Source: Poa pratensis (taxonomy: Eukaryota; Streptophyta; Magnoliopsida; Poales; Poaceae). Taken from it: a DNA stretch of 64,000 bases. Where the stretch lies: NCBI GenBank assembly GCA_947311845.1, contig CAMZMU010000062.1:49586592-49650591 (forward strand). Reading direction: 5' to 3'. The notes under the pieces were generated by a model. The model worked only from the letters and a program-made list of their open reading frames with translations. It was not told the DNA's origin and did not search any database. Shown one piece after another: positions 43,943-54,916 of this stretch. Made by a program: the position numbers and the translations under genes. How positions within the stretch are numbered: the first letter of the stretch is position 1; each line of letters starts with the position of its first letter.

Positions 43943-46788
43943 CTACTCAGTGCTCATGAGTTCTTTTGCTCTGGACACAAGAGCGGATACAGGTATACTG
44001 TGCTTCATGAGTCCTGCATCACCCAAGAAGAACTTGTAATTTTCAGCCTTTGAAGGTGTACGCTCCACCCTTAGCAGTGCTTCCATCATCCGATATTTCT
44101 TGAAACAGTTGGCGTAGCCAGGGTCACACTCCATCATGTATATGGTATGTTCAACTATCACCCTCCTAATTCCAGGACAATGAGCCGTGGGTGTCATGTT
44201 TGATGTAAGTGCATGGACAAGCCTCTGTATAAAACTTTCCTTGATCTGACCATGCTCCAGTTCTCGTGCAAAATCGTCAGGAATGGCATTACATATTTGT
44301 GAGCTAAGGCCAACAAGGACCTCCAGTTCTGCCCCTTCTGCGTCCATTATTCTTTCCAAAACCTACATGGGAAATAGTTATGCTATGTAAGCCATGATTA
44401 AAGTTTAGTAACAGTTGCAGCTTTTTGTTTATGTGGTGATCTATGATGTTTTCATCTGTATACTTATACACTTAGTTGTATCGTGTACAGTAAAGCTTAT
44501 TCGTGATGTTGATATCTATTTACTTTAGTAGCTTACATGTATGAGAAGGAAAAGGTTAAAAAAAGCGTAATTAAGCTACAATATCCGCCTATAATATTGC
44601 ACATATAGCTTATAATTTGCATAATCACCTCTCTCAGCATGGATGATATTTGCTTCATGTCCAAGTTGTCAAGCTCAGATCGAGCATGCACACAAATATT
44701 ACGCAGTAGGCTTGATGCTACGTACTTGTATCTGTCAGAGTGGATCATAACGGTGAGTTCCTTGATGAATACATACCGGCCTGTTTCCGCTAGCATAGCC
44801 AAACAGTTATTGGCACTATCCATTGCTAGTAGTGCAAGTGCTTGCCCGGAGATCATTTGTAACAGTTGACCTGAATATGTAGTTGAGGGTGCATCTTGGC
44901 TGAGAAATGCGTGCATCAACTTGCTAATGATCACAGGCATGTGCCCTATCTCCTCCTTTATATTTATCTCCATGGAAAGGTTTCTAAGAAGTTCTGTTGT
45001 GAGCTCCCTAAGCTCCTGGCTGTTCCCATTGTCATCCAAGATCTCTGCAAGGTTGCTCAAAAGGAAAGGATGTTCTGAAATCTTCTGGCGCAAAGTTACA
45101 CCAAATTTCCCTTTAGTACTTGAAAGTTTTCTGAGAAGCTTCAGTGATGAACCTTTCAGCAGTACCTTGTGTGTCTCATTGATATTTGTCATATCAATTA
45201 TGTTAGTAGTGAACTCTATGATCTTTGAGATGATGCCAGTTTCTTTGTAGATTTCTATACAACTCTCAAGATCAAAGCTAGCAAGCTTGTCAAGAATTAA
45301 CATGGCTGATACAGGCAGGAGATCCACATCAGTGGATGGCTCTTCCTCCGGAGCGGACCACTTCCAGCATCTGAGTATATGTGGCTTTTGCTCATCCGTG
45401 TTAGGATCCTCCCTCGGAATAAAACAATATATTGCCATCTTCTTCAACCATTTCAGCATAGGGGAGGTCTGTTCACTCCTGCTAGCTCGCTCAATCGGTT
45501 TATCTTGTTTTGGCTCAGGGCTACCAATGTGCAAAAGAGGATCATTTCTTTCTCGTACATCAACGGTGTCCAGAAGTGAGGCTATAAGCTGCATTGCCCC
45601 AGGGACATGGACAACTTGGAGGTTACCAGCAATCTCGGCCAAGACCTTTGCGGCAAATGATCTAATATCTTTATCCCCTTCACTTGTCCATCCCAACATG
45701 TTGACCAAGCAAGTCATTGTTCTCATGGAAGTGGTGAGTTTGGATATGGCTTTAGTTTTTAAGGGCTCCTTTTTCATAAAGACGTGCAACATCTTAAGCC
45801 CATATAGCTGCATCTTGGGTGAGCCTGAACTTATAGAATCCATTGCGAATGTGACAAGGCTGGTCTTCACTGGAGCAAGCACAGCACCTTCCATGCATTT
45901 CTCGAAGGCATATGCGTAGTACAAATTAACATATTTCACTCCGGCAGGGCCTCTAAATCCAGCACGTTGAACGAGGGATTTCCGTAGGATTAATGAATAT
46001 ATCTCAACAAAGCTCGCAACAATATATAATATTCCTTGTCCAAGTACCATCCAATAAAAGATGTAGAGGGATGACTTGAGGTTTGTCATGTCCCCACGGT
46101 TTGCGTGGTCATCACCATGATCGCCATAGTGGTCTTTGACTTTAAGGATGCCAAATACTAGTGCCACCACGATGCGCAATACTGCAGCTGGAATCTGAAG
46201 ATTGCCGAGTGACACTATCAAGAGAATCGATATGGCACAACTGAATTAAAAATCAAATTAAATATGGCACAACTGGAAACCAACATCATTATTGCTGCAA
46301 CCATGCTTGCATTTCTAAAACGGCACGCCAAAACGCTATTTTCCTGCCAAGAGCCCAGTCTACTAGTTTGATGATACTTGGGAACTGTAACCTGCTAATT
46401 GTCATTAGGAGCACGAAAAAATTAGTATCATGTACACTGTCTGTGTGTAACTGAGGTTTTGAAACTGAGTCTGTGAGTGTTGCCTTCTTCATCCAAACTA
46501 TAAAAGATAGGGCGGTAAAGCAGTAGAACTGCAACCATTGGGCTCCATAATGATAACGCACGACGTAGCGGGTTCGGTATGAGTACTCTTGCAGGTCGTA
46601 GACACATAAATGGGCCAGTCACAAGGATTGTACACAAGAAAGGTGACATTCTTGTTGTCTGCATTTCCAACACTAAAACATTGGAAATACAGACAAACCA
46701 GGTCAGCCCATTCGAGCCAAGGTACCTGAAAGCACCTCTCGTACGGAAGAACAATTGGTAATCTAGCTTGTTGTTGCGGCTGAACATC
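43943..46788 (-). pseudogene. BLE2-like gene copy B, exons 2 and 3 (frameshifted)
   Basis: Exon 2 runs from 46788 (after ACTACAG; starts G/ATGTTCAGCC) to 44629 (donor GAGAG/GTGATT). Exon 3 runs from 44362 to TAG at 43943. The longest frame (from 46221) encodes NLQIPAAVLRIVVALV, GVKYVNLYYAYAFEKCMEG, FAAKVLAEIAGNLQVVHVPG and helical ARM-type repeats to KYVASSLLRNICVHARSEL. Exon 3 encodes HCPGIRRVIVEHTIYMME to RAKELMSTE. Breaks relative to copy C: a frame change near 46440-46530, a one-base loss near 46312-46325, a 32 bp duplication at 46244-46275 and about 42 bases missing. Several N-terminal hydrophobic segments suggest a membrane protein. BLE2 identity is by recall. Confidence 0.75.
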
Positions 46789-47525
46789 CTGTAGTACATA
46801 CATGTGTGTTATAGTTAAACAAAAGGGATATCATACAATTCACAATAATAATAAATACATGCAAACTAAAGTCCATTTTTTAATCATTTGTCTATTTTTT
46901 ATGCACTATTTTACTGCAATGTGGATAATGAGTCTTGACATTCATTTTACCTAAACTAGAAGGATACCCCACAATTGCAGTGGGAATCTCTACTACCTAA
47001 AAAACATGCTTAGAATTATTACTTTTGTACTTTAATATTTTCCTGCTTTTTCCCGAGATTTCCTCATCTTTTTTTTTGCAGGGATCCCCATCTTTATTTG
47101 CATGGCCCCGATTGGTTCACGGTTTTTTTATCCGAATACGGCTGTATAATTACGGACCTGTGGACATCCTTCTAAAATTACGGCGCGCCAACGAAGAGAG
47201 TCAGGAATTATTTCCGTAACGGAAATATGTACATATGAACCAATCAGTGCATAGGGAAAAGCTTACGCAAAGAGAGCTAGTACATGGTGTGAATGACGCA
47301 AAACTACGACATTTGGGGCTTACGAGTCAGATAACTACCATTTTTGGGCGAGTTGACACTTAACTACCATCTTTGAGGCCAGTTGTGACGCGGAGCACTA
47401 ATTGCTCGTTTTACTCGTCTTAACATGTTTTCTGACTGGTAGGGCCCACCAGTCAGGTCCGATGTGGCACCGCAAACAGAACAAAGCTGACGGAGTGTTA
47501 AATTGGACACGGGCCCCACCTATCA
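46789..47525. other. Intron 1 of copy B, 3' part
   Basis: AT-rich with no gene. A 10-base inverted pair, GATTGGTTCA at 47109-47118 and TGAACCAATC at about 47236-47245, brackets about 140 bases and could mark a small MITE. Confidence 0.4.
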
Positions 47526-48780
47526 TCATCTCCGGTCTCTCTTCTCATTGTTCTTCTCTAGTGGGCATTCTGTCAAACACCCTGTGGGCAGCCTAGCCAC
47601 CGCCGCATCTCGACGGCCGTCCCGGTCGGGCGTGCAGGTGGCGGACGGGTCTTGAGGGAGACGGCGGATGGGGCGGCGGCACGCTGTTGTCCGGCAACCT
47701 GGACGGCACGGTGCACGCTTGGGACTGCGCCACAGCCCACCAAAGGCGGCATCGCAGAAGCAGGCGACAGAGGTAGAAGAAGGTGGTGGCGAGGAAGCCG
47801 GAGATGTGCGGGCGAGAGGACCTTGCGGCGCGGTGGCGCCGATGGCCGAGCGGGGGCTTTTGATGTGCTTGATGTCACTCCCACTGCTGAACCGCCAAAG
47901 CTCCTCGACGCCGACGACCACCGGAGAAGAAGAGCCCATACCTCTTGCCGCCTGGGAAAGGGAGGACCTCCAACGTTGAAGAAGACCGCAGAATCCACTC
48001 GCCGCAAGCGACGAGATCTTGACGATGAACAGACACGGCCAAGCCGCCCCCACGCCCAGCACCAGCACCACCCGCCGCCGGGACGGCCAGGCCATGCCAG
48101 GACCACCACCACCGCACCACCGAGCCCAGCGCCTGAGTCGAGCACCACACCTCTCTGCTCTGGAACTCCCACTCCGAGTGCCTCCACCCCTCGCCTCCAC
48201 GGCCGGCCAGAGGAACCACCAAGAACCGGAGCACCCGAAGCAACCCCTTTATGAAGCACGTCGCTGCAGCACCACCCCCCGCCACCACGGCCAACCAGAG
48301 GAGCCAACAACACACGCCCGCATCAAGAACTCCAGATCCACCCCCAGAAACCACGATGGGGCCGGAGCACACCACATCGCCGCGGAGCTGGAGACAGGGG
48401 ACAAAATCCCAAACCGAGGTCGTCACCACCGCCGCCACGACCTCGGCTAGGGCACCAAAACTCGCCAGATCCGCAGATCGGCGAGCACCTAACGCCAGGC
48501 CCCACTCGCCGCAGCCGGCGAGGAAGAGGAAGGAGCCGAGCCTACCACTCCCAAACGACGACGAATCCCTCTCAGATTCGCCTCCGAGGGAACCTAACTC
48601 TACACTATCTACACACCGGAGCAGCAGGAGCAAGATCCCCACCCCCCCCACCGCCGAAGCGGCGAGAGACGGCGGAGATCTGCTCCGGCTCCGGCGGGGA
48701 AGAAAGTGGACTTTTTCGCCGCCCTGGTCGCCTCGGGGAAGAGAGGGGAGGGGAGGGGAAAAGTTTTTAATGGGAAGTTT
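47526..48780 (-). mobile_element. GC-rich retroposon-like block in intron 1 of copy B
   Basis: A 1.25 kb GC-rich island with long overlapping ORFs in nearly all frames (a composition effect). On the minus strand at about 48595-48620 it contains GGTGTGTAGATAGTGTAGAGTTAG. That is nearly the same as in the retroposon at 33282-34021, and the surrounding 'leader' style is similar. Ends and target duplication were not identified, so assignment to that family is inference. Confidence 0.4.
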
Positions 48781-49029
48781 TAACAGCTTTGTCGCTTTTA
48801 CTTTTGAACCTGTTTAGTCAGATGTTGCTATGAACACTGTCGTTTCGTTATGATTAATGGAACCGGGGAGCGAATCCCTGAGAATCTAAAAAAGCAAGGG
48901 AAACTGGAGAATGAAATTGGGGTTCGGGGTGTGAACAGAGGCGCAGGGACTAGGGATCCACATAACAGGGTTAGGATAGTTCAGATCTCTCTTCCTCGAT
49001 ACCGTCATTTTTCATAATAAGTTTATGTA

Positions 49030-49054
49030 GGAGAGATGGCCGAGCGGTTGAGGG
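49030..49054 (+). other. tRNA-Ser-like 5' fragment
   Basis: GGAGAGATGGCCGAGCGGTT is the acceptor and D-arm start of plastid-type tRNA-Ser. It contains a box A-like TGGCCGAGCGG, but the following bases form no anticodon or T arm. It is a truncated copy, perhaps from plastid DNA or a tRNA-derived SINE head, and not a functional tRNA gene. Confidence 0.4.
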
Positions 49055-49363
49055 CATCCACTTACGTTACAAGGCGTCCATGACAGGGGCGCTCCTCTTA
49101 AACTAAGTACAACCCACAACCCTTTTCACTCATCCCCAAAACCTTAGATGTCAATGTCGGCTGGTGCTCCGGCGTGGTGATTTGTCATCTTTTCATCAGT
49201 CGTCACCAGTAGGTCGTTGCTCCTTCTATTGGTCAGTATTCTTCTAGTCTTGCTTGTCAGCCATCCACCGTTCTGTGGGTCAGGTTCTCGATCCCTACCA
49301 GCAACATGCACATGGCCATCGGTCGTGGATCCGACTATTGGAGTGATGCCCCCTGCCAATTAA

Positions 49364-50719
49364 GAGCATCTCCAACCGAAGACCCCAAATTCGCACCCCA
49401 AACTGTCCGCCGACAGTGACCGGACAACTCCTATATATTGTGTTCTACAATCACAAATCTAATATTTTTCTCACAGCTACGTTCTTTTGCATTGTGCAAG
49501 CTCTATCTAGTGCACAAAGATATACCATACATATCAATTATAATTATCACTAAAATAACTATAGCTCTCAATGCATAATGGAGATGCATCTCCTTCTCGA
49601 TGGCATTCTTCTTGATCTTCTTCATCTTTGTCTGAGTTGCATACGTCTTGCTTTTATAATCATCGACAACGTCGGCGAGATGCAACTCTATTTTCATCTT
49701 CTCTTCTTCGAAGCTCATCTTCTCTTCTTCTATCATTTTCTTCTTTTATTCTATCATTTTCTTCTCTTCTTCTTCTCCTCCTCTTCCATCGTCTTTATTT
49801 TCTCCTCCAAATTCTGGTTTGTACCATGAACTTCTTCAAACTTTTCTTCGATCTTCCTCAGTTCCTCAATTGTGAAGTTCAAAATTCCTCCAATATGCAC
49901 ATCTTGCCTCGGAAGGAATCGTTCAACTCGGATATCACACCACGTACATTGCAACTACATGCTTTTGAATCCTACAATTCAACAAATTGCAACTCAAATC
50001 CACTACCATTGCACAAATTTGGGGAAAACTCAAAATGTGAGCTAAACCTAGGACATACCGAGTCGGAGGAGCTGTCCTCGTAGTATAGAGGGTAGGAGCC
50101 TGCCGAGTCCTCGTTCACGTCCCATGAAACCGTGGTGTCGGAGACCGGTGGGCGGAGACGGGCGGCGTAATTAATGGAAAACGACCGACGACGCAGGGCG
50201 AGCTTGGGTTCTGATGAACTTACAGATCGGGTAACCCGGCGTGCGGAGAAGCCGTGGAAGAATGACGGCTTGCTGCGGGGAGAGGCAGAGGTGGCGGCGG
50301 AAATGCTCGGTGGAAATGCGGCCAAATCCGTCAAAATGCGGCCGAAACGGATATCTGCTACGGCAGAAATCTGGTCGGGGAAGGTTCGCGAGCAAGTGCG
50401 GACGCCGGCGGGGTGCGGGCGACCGAAAAGGAGGGGCGGCGGCGCCGGAGGTAAGTAGAAGGGCGGAGCTAGGAGAAGGAGCCGGCGGAGTGTAAAAAAT
50501 ATCTACTGGTCAGGCGAGGGTTCTGTCCAATAAATGGTGAAAATGGGTAGTTCCGCGCTGTCAGCGACCACGGACAGGACGCTACCCACATATGAGCTAG
50601 GTTTCGGATTTACCGGACAGCATGGACGTTTGGGCTGGCTATGGGTGCCGCTGTTGGGTGCTGGTTTTCAGCCCAAATCATGTCCGAGCTGTCCGCGCAG
50701 ACTTGGAAAGGGTTTGCTC
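49364..50719. mobile_element. PIF/Harbinger-like element, 1.36 kb
   Basis: It is flanked by TAA (49361-49363 and 50720-50722). The ends are GAGCATCTCCAACC and ...GGGTTTGCTC, giving only a short inverted repeat (GAGCA) plus partial similarity. A three-base TWA duplication suits PIF/Harbinger. No DDE transposase is found; the minus strand encodes a coiled-coil protein remnant. It lies in intron 1 of copy B. Confidence 0.5.
49503..50334 (-). pseudogene. Ser-rich plus coiled-coil protein inside the Harbinger-like element
   Basis: On the minus strand a 120-codon frame (50334-49972) is Ser/Arg-rich with TVSWDVNEDSAGSYPLYYEDS. Then 49954-49754 encodes a charged coiled coil (IEELRKIEEKFEEV, KTMEEEEKKKRRK), and 49736-49503 more helix ending in a hydrophobic tail (IVILVIIIIDMYG). 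Together they recall grass proteins with an N-terminal zinc finger, a coiled coil and a C-terminal membrane anchor, but no zinc finger is seen here. Frames are separated by stops, so this is a remnant. The function is unknown. Confidence 0.4.
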
Positions 50720-50722
50720 TAA

Positions 50723-51012
50723 TATGGCTAATTCTCTCAAATCCGTACGAACGCGACGGATTGTCAACGACTCAGCAGTTACTTCGGTCTCTTTCGTATT
50801 CTCTTTGGGCTCGAAAAGCTGTGGCGAATTGATTTGCTCCCAAAAGTTTGCTTGTATTTTGTCGATTTGATGGGGATTTTCTGTTAATTGGGGATAACTG
50901 TCCCACATCTGGATGATTTTCTATTATTCAGGAACAGTGTCCAAAAAGAAGATAACCAAAAGGGAATTTATTGTGCGACATGTAGCTGCAATGCTGCATG
51001 CTGCATACGTAC
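50723..51012. other. Intron 1 of copy B, 5' part
   Basis: No feature beyond the splice donor side of exon 1. Confidence 0.5.
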
Positions 51013-51269
51013 CTCAAGCCTTCCAGGAAGATTATGATTGTCGCAAACAGGAAGTCACGGTTGGGACGGAGCACCGTCGGGTAGCCGCCGAGCAGGACGA
51101 CGGTCGCCCAGGTGAAGGCCAGCGTGCCTAGCGCGTTGCCGAACCTCTCTATGGACGCGACCACGCGCACGAAGTGGTTCAGCCACTTCTCCGGCAGCAT
51201 GGCGGCTGCCTTGCCGGCGGCGGCAGGAGCCACCGGCATCTCTACGCGATGCTCGGCGACGTTGGCCAT
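51013..51269 (-). pseudogene. BLE2-like gene copy B, exon 1 (intact by itself)
   Basis: ATG at 51269-51267 starts MANVAEHRVEMPVAPAA. The exon then encodes LPEKWLNHFVRVVASIERFGNALGTLAFTWATVVLL and DFLFATIIIFLEGL, ending AG at 51013 before donor GTACGT. It is 257 nt, leaving a split Arg codon that joins in phase with exon 2 at 46788 (AG/G ATG TTC). Two hydrophobic helices suggest membrane insertion. The intervening 4.2 kb intron has been swollen by insertions. Because downstream exons are frameshifted, the gene as a whole is classed as broken. Exon 1 could instead belong to copy C only if the order were rearranged. Confidence 0.65.
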
Positions 51270-52109
51270 TGTGGAGTACAACCCAGGCGCTGCGTATGAG
51301 AGCAGCAGCAGGCAGCAGCACACGCGTGGTTTTGCTGTAATTAACTTTCAGTAGATTGTGTCTTATAAATAGAACACAGAGATATCGTATTGCTCTCCGG
51401 CGAAATGAAAAGAAAAAGCTACACGGCATGTCAGTTAAGCGAATGCCGCAGCTGTCTCCGGCGACTCGGGAGCACAGGTCTCCGGCGAGCGACTGATTCA
51501 ACTTGGAAGGCTTAATTACCCGATGTACACACTTTCCTGTCAAAGCACAACGAGAGGCCGTGGTAAGCTTATGACTTGTCTATGCATGACTTCGCGTCCG
51601 TCCTAAGAGCTCACTGTCGAGTGTCAACCTGGCGTGTAAACAACCGCGGATCGAGCCGTGAGGCAACAGAACTATCGCTGTATCAGGAAATTTCCACGGA
51701 CGTAACAGCCAAGCCCAGTGAAGGCTGTGAGATGGACGTACAATTGCACACGCATAGATCAAATTACCCTCTGTACTAGTACAAAATAATACAGTATATC
51801 TCTAACAGACAACAGGGCTGTCGACGCCGGGCCGACCAACTTTTTTCGGGAGCCCGTTCGAACTATCGATATGACTAGTGGTAGCAAAGAAGAAAAAGAT
51901 GACAGATAGAACCATTTGATTTTGCATAACTGAAAATCGTTTGTTCCCACTGCAAACAAAAATGTTGAATGTGTCCCTTATATTTGTGTCGGAAATCGGA
52001 ACTGACAATTCACTACAAGTGTATACGGAGGATCTTTTACAACCCACTTACGAAATGAGGAAAGTGAATGTGTTTTGGAGTCCTACGACCCTGTATGGAT
52101 GAACTGTGA
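51270..52109. other. Spacer between copies B and C
   Basis: It should contain the copy B promoter (just above 51269) and the copy C 3' flank. No clear TATA box or repeat was assigned. Confidence 0.45.
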
Positions 52110-54916
52110 TCAGTCATGACCCATAAGTTCTTTTGCCCTTGCCAAAAGAGCGGATATAGGCGTGCCGTACTCCATGAAACCTGCATCACCCAAGAAGAGC
52201 CTGTATTTCTCAGTGTTTGTTCTACCATTGATAGGGCTTCTTTCATCTTGAATTCGTTGAAACAGTACGTGTAGCGATAGTTGCACTCTGCCATGTTAAT
52301 TACTTGCTCAAGTATCACCCTTCTGATCCCTGGACAGTGAGCAGTAGGTTCTGTATTTGCATTCAACACGTCGATGAGCCTCTTCACAAATCTTCGTTTA
52401 ATCTGACCTTCATCTAGCTCTCTGGCAAAGTCTTCAGGAACGATTTTACAGATCTGTGAACTGAGGCCAATGAGGATCTCTAGTTCTGCCCCTTCTTCCA
52501 CATAAACTATTCTTTCCAACACCTGTCGTGAAATGTATCATAATTAGTGACAGTATAATAACTGCGTGCAGAAGTACTAAATTGCAGGTCAAACTTCCAC
52601 CAGAAACTCACGCACAAGAACGAGTACAAATGTTAAATTACATTGTCCACCTCTAATAGCAGTGCACATGTTGCTCGAATTAACAGGGCTCACCTCTCGC
52701 AGGGTATGAGATAACTCTTTCAGGTCCGACTCTCTGAGCTCGTGTCGACCATGTAGGCATAGAATACGCAACAGGCTTGCTGCCACATATATGTACTTAT
52801 GATCATTGATCAGGATCATAGTTTTGAGTTTATTAATAAACTGTGGTTCCTTCAACAAAACCAAGCAGTTGTTGACACTCTCCATTGTAAGCATTGCCAG
52901 GGCTTGCCCAGCGACCTTCCCTAACAAACGATCAGCACTGGTACTCATGGTTCCCTCTGCGCTGAGAAATGCCTGCATCAGCCTGGTGATGGTCAATTGG
53001 ATACGACCAATGTCCTCTTGCCTTGTGTTCCCATCAACGGCAATGTTTCTGAGGATTCCTGCCACCAACCTTTTCTCTTCCTGGTTGTTCCTATTGTCTC
53101 CCAAGATGTCTGCGAGGTTTCTGAATAGGAAGGTATGTTTTGATATCTTGTACCTCAATGTTATGCCTATTTACCCATCAGTGCCTGTGAGCCTTTGCAG
53201 CACCCCCAGCGATGACTTTAGCATGATGTTCTGTTGTGCCTCGGTATTCACAGTGTTCATTTCACGTCTGCATCTTGTGAATGCTATGATCTTCGGGATG
53301 AGGTTAGGTGTGTTGCTAATTTCCACACAGTTTTCCTGATCACAATCCGCTAAATTTTCAATAATTGTCAAGGCCACTGCAGGGAGAATATCATGGTCTG
53401 TTGACGGCTGCTCCTTGGGAGTTGAAAGTAATTCTAGAATCCTTTTCCAGCATCTTATAATGTAATGGTTTTGTTTGTCGATGCAAGCTTGCTGGGTCGA
53501 GCGTGTTTGTGTTTCCAACAGGTTATCAGTGTCTTCTAGTGGGTCTCCTTGGTTATCATCTGCATCCCTTACTACATTATTATGTTCTTCCTCTTGGCTA
53601 TCTGTCGTATTCATAAATGGATCTTGTCTTTCTTCTTGTTCATCATCTGTAACCATAAGTGGGTTTCCTCTTTTTAATCTGCTATTATCATCAAGAAGTG
53701 CCGATACAAGCTTCATTGTACCGGGGAAAGTGACAACAGAGAGGTTCTTTGCAAGTTCAGTGGTGACCTTTGCAGCATATAATCTGATAATTGAATCCTT
53801 TGGATTTGTCCAATCCAACATCCTGATTATTCTAGCCACCGTTTCTGCAGAATTGGTGAGTTCTGAAAGTAGTTGCGCCTTTGTAGGCTCCCTTTGCAAA
53901 AAGTTGTGCATCATCCGAATACCGTAGAGCTGATTCTTGGATGTATCCGAGTTTAGAGAATCCATGGCAAAGTTGCTGAGGCTGGTCTTCTTTGGAGTAA
54001 GCACGCCATCTTGCATGCATTTCTCGAAGGCATATGCATAGTACAGATTAACTGATTCCACTCCCCGCTGACCTCTGAACCCACCATGATGGAAAAGGGA
54101 TCTCCGAGGGATGAACGAAAAGAACTCAAGCATGCAAGCCATAGCATAGAGCATTCCTTGTACAAGCACCATCACGTAGAAGATTTTGAGAGATGCCGCA
54201 AGGTTCTTTTCATCTTTATTGTACTTGTACGGAAGGCTGATTGATGCCAGCACGATGCGCAACACTGCTGCTGGAATCTGGAAGTTGCCGAATGACACCA
54301 CCGCTAAGGCACACACTTGGATTATTAGGATCGCAGCAAGGCTCACGGATATATCTGCGTGTAGCATGAACGTCTGCATCCCTAGCGCTGCAATCATGCA
54401 CAAGTTTGTAATGACTCGACGCCAAAATACCTGTCTTCTACCCAGAGCTCTATCCACTAGTTTGATGATTCTTGGGAACCGTAACCTGCTTACCGTTACC
54501 AACAGCACTGGCACAAGTAGTGCTGTGAAAACTATCCATCTGGTCGATGTCGACGGGCGGATTTTTCGATCTTCCATTTCATAATCCAAATCATAATCAC
54601 CAGCATATATGTATTGAGTAACGTGATCTGATAGTGGGGGAGCCGTCAGTAGGATTGCAACCAAGGGGCTCCATAGCGATGTGGCACGGCGTAGCGGATG
54701 CCATATGTGCAGTTCCAGCAAAGACAGGAGTCGGCCAGTTGAATTGCCATGAACGGAAGGGCCATAATAGACATAAAATAATCTTTCTTCATGAGGATCA
54801 CCAAAATATCGAAAAAGCATAGGATCACAATCACCCCATTCCAGTCAACAGGTCGAAAAGCTCCCCTAGTGTTAAAGAACAGTTGATAATTCAGTCTATT
54901 GTTGCGGGTGAACATC
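52110..54916 (-). pseudogene. BLE2-like gene copy C, exons 2 and 3 (nonsense and frameshifts)
   Basis: Exon 2 runs from 54916 (after CTTCAG) to 52694 (donor GAGAG/GTGAGC); exon 3 from 52522 to TGA at 52110-52112. The 549-codon frame (54820-53171) has hydrophobic segments (IVFTALLVPVLLV, ILIIQVCALAVVSFG). It also has VNLYYAYAFEKCMQDG, ARM-like LDWTNPKDS and RLYAAKVTTELAKNL, and an acidic EDTDNLLE-type insert unlike copy B. TAA at 53171-53173 replaces the Lys codon of copy B, after which the ARM region continues in frame from 53167. A further frame change lies near 54825 at a T run. Exon 3 has lost about 10 bases near 52218. Exon 1 was not found before 58400. Confidence 0.78.

Noticed and set aside
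49030..49120. A functional tRNA-Ser gene
   Set aside because: Only the 5' 20-25 bases match; no anticodon arm, T arm or 3' acceptor can be formed downstream.
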